From the NCBI GenBank assembly GCA_017745235.1, contig JAGHZU010000004.1, positions 124,001-188,000 on the forward strand: 64,000 bases of DNA, written 5' to 3'. How positions within the stretch are numbered: the first letter of the stretch is position 1; every line of letters begins with the position of its first letter. Origin of the DNA: Caulobacter sp. (GTDB taxonomy: Bacteria > Pseudomonadota > Alphaproteobacteria > Caulobacterales > Caulobacteraceae). The notes below the pieces were generated by a model, which ran no database searches, was not told the origin of the DNA, and was given only the letters and a program-made list of their open reading frames with translations. Positions 61,709 through 64,000 of the stretch are shown here, piece after piece. Both the position numbers and the translations under genes were made by a program.

Positions 61709-61744
61709 GAACCGCCTGGCCAATTTGGCATGCCATGGCGGTTC
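61709..61744 (+). promoter_or_regulatory. Long hairpin in the rpmI leader
   Basis: GAACCGCC-TGGC pairs with GCCA-T-GGCGGTTC (12 bp with one bulged T) around an 11-base loop. It lies 46 bases upstream of the L35 start. L20 or its relatives repress this operon in other bacteria through leader structures. This hairpin is a candidate for that role. No T-tract follows, so it is not a plain terminator. Confidence 0.5.
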
Positions 61745-61789
61745 GTCATGCTTCTAAGAGGACGGGGCCGTTAAACGCTCCGACGCGAA

Positions 61790-61990
61790 ATGCCTAAGTT
61801 GAAGACGAAGTCGGGCGCCAAAAAGCGCTTCAAGATCACCGCCACGGGCAAGCTGAAGGCCGGCGTCGCCGGCAAGCGCCACCGCCTGATCGGCCACAAC
61901 GGCAAGTACATCCGCCAAAACCGCGGCACCAAGACGATGAGCGAGGCTGACGCCAAGATCATCCGTACGTACCTGCCCTACGGCCTGTAA
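61790..61990 (+). CDS. rpmI: 50S ribosomal protein L35
   Basis: The 66-residue basic protein starts [25 protein letters not shown], the L35 signature. The middle has [19 protein letters not shown]. It belongs to the large ribosomal subunit and is followed 15 bases later by rplT, forming the usual pair. Confidence 0.98.
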   Translation: MPKLKTKSGAKKRFKITATGKLKAGVAGKRHRLIGHNGKYIRQNRGTKTMSEADAKIIRTYLPYGL

Positions 61991-62005
61991 GAGGAGCGCT
62001 GACAC

Positions 62006-62365
62006 ATGGCTCGCGTTAAACGTGGCGTCGTCGCCCACGCCAAGCACAAGAAGGTTCTGGAGCAGGCCAAGGGCTTCTACGGCCGCCGCAAGAACACCAT
62101 CCGTACGGCCAAGGCCGCGGTCGACAAGGCCGGCCAGTACGCCTACCGCGACCGCAAGGTGCGCAAGCGCGCCTTCCGTTCGCTGTGGATCCAACGCATC
62201 AACGCCGGCGCCCGCACCGAGGGCTTCACCTACTCGCAGTTTATCCACGGCCTGGACGTGGCGGGTATCGTGATCGACCGCAAGGTCCTCTCGGACATCG
62301 CGGGCAACGACCCGGTCGCGTTCAAGGCCATCGCCGACAAGGTCCGCGCCGCCCTGGCCGCTTAA
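62006..62365 (+). CDS. rplT: 50S ribosomal protein L20
   Basis: The 119-residue protein starts [29 protein letters not shown], a clear L20 N-terminus with its long basic extension. The globular part has [23 protein letters not shown]. It is needed early in 50S assembly and, in other bacteria, represses its own operon. AGAGGAG lies just before the ATG. Confidence 0.98.
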   Translation: MARVKRGVVAHAKHKKVLEQAKGFYGRRKNTIRTAKAAVDKAGQYAYRDRKVRKRAFRSLWIQRINAGARTEGFTYSQFIHGLDVAGIVIDRKVLSDIAGNDPVAFKAIADKVRAALAA

Positions 62366-62405
62366 GGTCTATTTTCGGGTCCCAGATCCGAAGCTCGATC
62401 TGAAG

Positions 62406-62435
62406 AGCCCTCCGGTGCGAGCCGGAGGGCTTTTT
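62406..62435 (+). terminator. Rho-independent terminator after rplT
   Basis: AGCCCTCCGG and CCGGAGGGCT form a perfect 10-bp stem around TGCGAG, followed by TTTTT. It ends the rpmI-rplT unit. Confidence 0.96.
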
Positions 62436-62448
62436 GCTGTCTGATCCA

Positions 62449-62583
62449 TACCCTTCTCCCCTTGCGGGAGGCGATGGCCCGAAAGGCCGGATGAGGGGTT
62501 GAAAGGCCAAACCGGCAAGTTCTGAGAGCCCCCTCACCCGTCGGGCTTCGCCCGCCACCCTTTCCCGCAAGGGGAGAGGGTTT
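62449..62583. repeat. Large palindromic intergenic repeat
   Basis: The outer arms CTCCCCTTGCGGGA (62455-62468) and TCCCGCAAGGGGAG (62563-62576) are perfect complements of 14 bases. Inside, GATGAGGGG and CCCCCTCACC-like segments can also pair. The form is that of a palindromic intergenic repeat family common in Caulobacter-like genomes. It lies between the rplT terminator and pheS. Confidence 0.7.
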
Positions 62584-62619
62584 CAGCGAAACCCAAAACC
62601 GCTTAGACGGAACCCCGTC

Positions 62620-63693
62620 ATGACCGATCTCACCACCCTCGAAGCCGACGTCCTGGCGCAAGTCGCCGCCGCCGGCGACCTCACCGCCCTCGACGCCGTG
62701 CGCGTCGCCGCCCTGGGCAAGACCGGCTCGATCTCGGGCCTGCTGAAGACGCTCGGGGCGATGAGCCCTGACGAGCGCAAGGAGCGCGGCGCGGCCATCA
62801 ACCTCCTGCGCGACCGCGTGCAGACGGCGCTCAACGAGAAGAAGGCCGCGCTGGAGAGCGCCGCCCTCGACGCCCGACTGGCCAGCGAGACCCTGGACCT
62901 GACCCTGCCCGCGCCCTACCGCCGCAAGGGCAGCGTCCACCCGACCATGCAGGTCATGGATGAGATGATCGCCATCTTCGCCGAGATGGGTTTCGCCGTG
63001 GCCGAGGGCCCGGACATCGAGGACGACTTCCACAACTTCACGGCGCTGAACTTCCCGCCCAAGCACCCGGCGCGGGAAATGCACGACACCTTCTTCTTCA
63101 ATCAGAAGGAAGACGGCGGGCGCATGCTGCTGCGCACCCACACCAGCCCCGTTCAGGTGCGCACCATGGTGTCGCAGAAGCCGCCGATCCGCATCATCGC
63201 GCCCGGGCGCACCTATCGCTGCGACAGCGACGCCACTCACACGCCGATGTTCCACCAGGTCGAGGGCCTGGTGATCGACAAAGGGATCCACATGGGCCAC
63301 CTGAAGTGGACCCTGGAGACCTTCATCGCCCGGTTCTTCGAGACCGACGCGGTGACGACCCAGTTCCGGCCGCACCACTTCCCGTTCACCGAGCCTTCGG
63401 CCGAGATGGACGTGCAGTGCGACCGCTCGGGCGGCGAGATCAAGATTGGCCAGGGCACGAGCTGGCTCGAGATCCTGGGCTGCGGGATGGTTCACCCGAA
63501 CGTCCTGCGCGCCTGCGGCATCGATCCGGACGAGTACCAGGGCTTCGCCTTCGGCATGGGCGTCGACCGGCTGGGGATGCTGAAGTACGGCATGCCCGAC
63601 CTGCGCGACATGTTCGCCTCCGACGGCCGCTGGCTCTCGCACTACGGCTTCAGCGCGTTCGCCGCGCCGAACCCCGCCAGCGGCCTGAGCTGA
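62620..63693 (+). CDS. pheS: Phenylalanine--tRNA ligase alpha subunit
   Basis: The 357-residue class II synthetase alpha chain charges tRNA-Phe together with PheT in an alpha2-beta2 enzyme. The N-terminal coiled-coil region spans about residues 1-90 ([33 protein letters not shown]). The catalytic core has motif 2 ([21 protein letters not shown]) and motif 3 ([23 protein letters not shown]). Length is typical. It is followed by pheT 56 bases downstream, with a small hairpin between. The ATG at 62620 is the family start. Confidence 0.98.
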   Translation: MTDLTTLEADVLAQVAAAGDLTALDAVRVAALGKTGSISGLLKTLGAMSPDERKERGAAINLLRDRVQTALNEKKAALESAALDARLASETLDLTLPAPYRRKGSVHPTMQVMDEMIAIFAEMGFAVAEGPDIEDDFHNFTALNFPPKHPAREMHDTFFFNQKEDGGRMLLRTHTSPVQVRTMVSQKPPIRIIAPGRTYRCDSDATHTPMFHQVEGLVIDKGIHMGHLKWTLETFIARFFETDAVTTQFRPHHFPFTEPSAEMDVQCDRSGGEIKIGQGTSWLEILGCGMVHPNVLRACGIDPDEYQGFAFGMGVDRLGMLKYGMPDLRDMFASDGRWLSHYGFSAFAAPNPASGLS

Positions 63694-63716
63694 TCGAACC
63701 CTGACCTTTCCACCAG

Positions 63717-63736
63717 CTCCCGCCGGGCGGGAGTTT
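63717..63736 (+). other. Small hairpin between pheS and pheT
   Basis: CTCCCGC and GCGGGAG pair perfectly around CGG, followed by TTT. It may weaken read-through or stabilise the mRNA between the two subunit genes. The T-tract is too short for a full terminator. Confidence 0.45.
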
Positions 63737-63749
63737 GGAGACCGAACCG

Positions 63750-64000
63750 ATGAAGTTCACCCTTTCCTGGCTCAAGGACCACCTCGACACCGAGGCGTCC
63801 GCCACCGACGTCGTCGCCGCCATGACCATGGCCGGCCTCGAGGTCGAGCACGTCACCGATCCCGCCTCGAAACTGGCCGCCTTCACGGTCGCCAAGATCG
63901 TCGAGGCCGTGCAGCACCCCAACGCCGACCGCCTGCGGGTCTGCCAGGTCGACACCGTCGACGGCCGCAAGGAGATCGTCTGCGGCGCGCCCAATGCGCG
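63750..64000 (+). CDS. pheT: Phenylalanine--tRNA ligase beta subunit, N-terminal part
   Basis: The first 83 codons are in the window, cut by the right edge. The start [35 protein letters not shown] is the typical PheT opening. It is followed by the tRNA-binding (OB-fold) domain start, with [22 protein letters not shown]. The subunit makes the other half of the synthetase with PheS, whose gene ends 56 bases upstream. Confidence 0.97.
   Translation, partial: MKFTLSWLKDHLDTEASATDVVAAMTMAGLEVEHVTDPASKLAAFTVAKIVEAVQHPNADRLRVCQVDTVDGRKEIVCGAPNA

Noticed and set aside
1..64000. CRISPR array, insertion sequence or prophage
   Set aside because: No regularly spaced direct repeats, no transposase or integrase and no phage structural genes were seen.

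Overview
The window is a stretch of high-GC alphaproteobacterial chromosome. It is most likely from Caulobacter or a close relative in the Caulobacterales. The grounds are a DivJ-type polar histidine kinase, other sensor kinases, a perfect CtrA box (TTAA-N7-TTAA), a consensus sigma-54 promoter, TonB-dependent uptake, many GTG/TTG starts, 4-bp start/stop overlaps and characteristic palindromic intergenic repeats. Both ends are open: an RND efflux pump gene is cut at the left edge and pheT at the right. I see no prophage, insertion sequence or CRISPR array. All assignments are from reading the sequence; no database search was run.

Layout. 1-5.7 kb: RND pump end, YeiH-type exporter, and an SGNH esterase divergent from a YbbA/YbbP-type ABC pair. 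5.5-7.9 kb: VanY-like carboxypeptidase divergent from a YkuD L,D-transpeptidase lipoprotein. 7.9-11.5 kb: TonB-dependent receptor divergent from a carotenoid/stilbene-cleaving oxygenase. 11.6-13.2 kb: a less GC-rich accessory patch with an orphan gene and a SUKH (SMI1/KNR4) protein. 13.2-20.8 kb: HET-C-like secreted protein, DUF1295 membrane enzyme, thiolase divergent from a double-HxlR regulator, and dipeptide epimerase with a dicarboxylate symporter. 21-25.7 kb: hybrid histidine kinase and an NMT1-type ABC operon. 25.8-32.5 kb: mostly unknowns (DUF2336, zinc-ribbon, TPR-like, RNase H-like pseudoenzyme), methylglyoxal synthase, and a complex 363-bp regulatory region. 32.5-44 kb: prfC, four sensor kinases including DivJ, and small conserved proteins. 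44-50.5 kb: SufE, TrhO, a DnaA-domain-IV-like/DUF6456 pair and a DUF885 protein. 50.5-55.5 kb: two tandem tRNA-Gly genes, SDR, hydrolase, two glycosyltransferases and a YitT protein. 55.7-64 kb: infC, two tandem S9 peptidases, an MFS transporter, rpmI-rplT and pheS-pheT.

The most interesting signal is an 18-position motif, CAAGTCACTTG-N8-GACTTAC. It occurs once between the TonB receptor and the carotenoid-cleavage-type oxygenase (9964-9989). It occurs again, inverted, between the thiolase and the double-HxlR regulator (16301-16326). In both places it points at the catabolic gene. This suggests one uptake-and-degradation regulon under the double-HxlR protein. A second hot spot is the region 29737-30099, which holds a perfect CtrA box, a duplicated 42-bp motif and a consensus sigma-54 promoter that faces no gene.
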